Shown: in pieces, positions 63,963 to 64,000 of the stretch
Layout of the letters: the number at the start of each line of letters is the position of its first letter
Numbering within the stretch: the stretch's first letter is position 1
DNA from: an uncultured Clostridia bacterium
Lineage (GTDB): Bacteria; Bacillota; Clostridia; Christensenellales; CAG-314
Assembly (NCBI GenBank): GCA_944336125.1
Contig: CALVLA010000003.1
Span: 62,001-126,000 of the forward strand
Reading direction: 5' to 3'
Length of the DNA stretch: 64,000 nucleotides
Notes under the pieces: model-generated
The model's input: only the letters and a program-made list of their open reading frames with translations
What the model was told of the DNA's origin: nothing
Databases searched by the model: none
Made by a program: the position numbers and the translations under genes

Positions 63963-64000
63963 GGTGTTTTTTGTTGCGACGCCGATAGGCAACCTCGGCG
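63955..64000 (+). CDS. rsmI: 16S rRNA 2'-O-methyltransferase RsmI (5' end only)
   Basis: Only the first 15 codons are inside the window (MSKVFFVATPIGNLG). The 'VATPIGNLG' start is the hallmark of RsmI, which methylates C1402 of 16S rRNA. GGGGAGG lies upstream. The gene is cut by the window edge, not broken. Confidence 0.88.
   Translation, partial: MSKVFFVATPIGNLG

Overview
The window looks like a chromosomal segment of an anaerobic, low-to-moderate GC Firmicute of the class Clostridia. The evidence is the two-protein GlgC/GlgD glycogen system, rubrerythrin, several radical-SAM and Fe-S proteins, a GTP-pyrophosphokinase of the RelQ type, DUF1836, DUF4438 and DUF4914 proteins, and strong AGGAGG-type ribosome binding sites. 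Coding density is very high: no gap exceeds 300 bases. I see no rRNA, tRNA, CRISPR, insertion sequence or phage gene. The family or genus cannot be fixed from the sequence alone.

Layout. 1-2.4 kb: two lipoproteins and a membrane-anchored protein of unknown role. 2.5-6.5 kb: guaB, a full-length guaA and a second, glutaminase-less guaA in tandem (GMP synthesis). 6.5-9.4 kb: relQ (-), an exonuclease-BRCT protein, a C_GCAxxG_C_C protein and a TetR regulator. 9.5-13 kb: an MBG/YDG-repeat membrane protein, citrate synthase and upp (-). 13.1-17.2 kb: an MTA/SAH-type deaminase, a PflX-like radical SAM protein, a split chromate transporter and a membrane protein. 17.2-19.6 kb (-): an amino-acid ABC importer whose binding protein appears circularly permuted, with palindromic operators at its promoter. 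19.8-25.8 kb: a DUF4438 protein, an FGGY kinase, and a TetR gene divergent from an MMPL/RND exporter. 25.9-29.6 kb: metY-metA, then rubrerythrin, a small membrane protein and a NUDIX hydrolase.

29.8-48.4 kb is one continuous plus-strand run of twelve genes: pgm, pgi, malQ, glgB, glgC, glgD, glgA, glgP, a cytosolic GH13 enzyme, hisS, a P-type ATPase and a small membrane protein. I see no convincing terminator inside it. The first nine genes form a full glycogen synthesis and breakdown cycle: Pgm and GlgC/GlgD make ADP-glucose, GlgA and GlgB build the polymer, GlgP, MalQ and the GH13 enzyme take it apart, and Pgm/Pgi return the sugar to glycolysis.

48.5-64 kb: a DUF1836 regulator (-), an SGNH hydrolase, an Fe-S aldo/keto reductase (-), an NhaC-type antiporter, an HD-cyclophilin-DUF3810 operon, a PEPCK-like DUF4914 protein, a CYTH-HAD-MATE group, oligoendopeptidase F (-), an acyl-CoA ligase, and the trmN6-rsmI pair, cut by the window edge.

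The observations I find most worth checking are the circularly permuted solute-binding protein, the operators around its promoter, the tandem GuaA pair, and four genes whose promoters sit so close to the start codon that the mRNAs should be leaderless.
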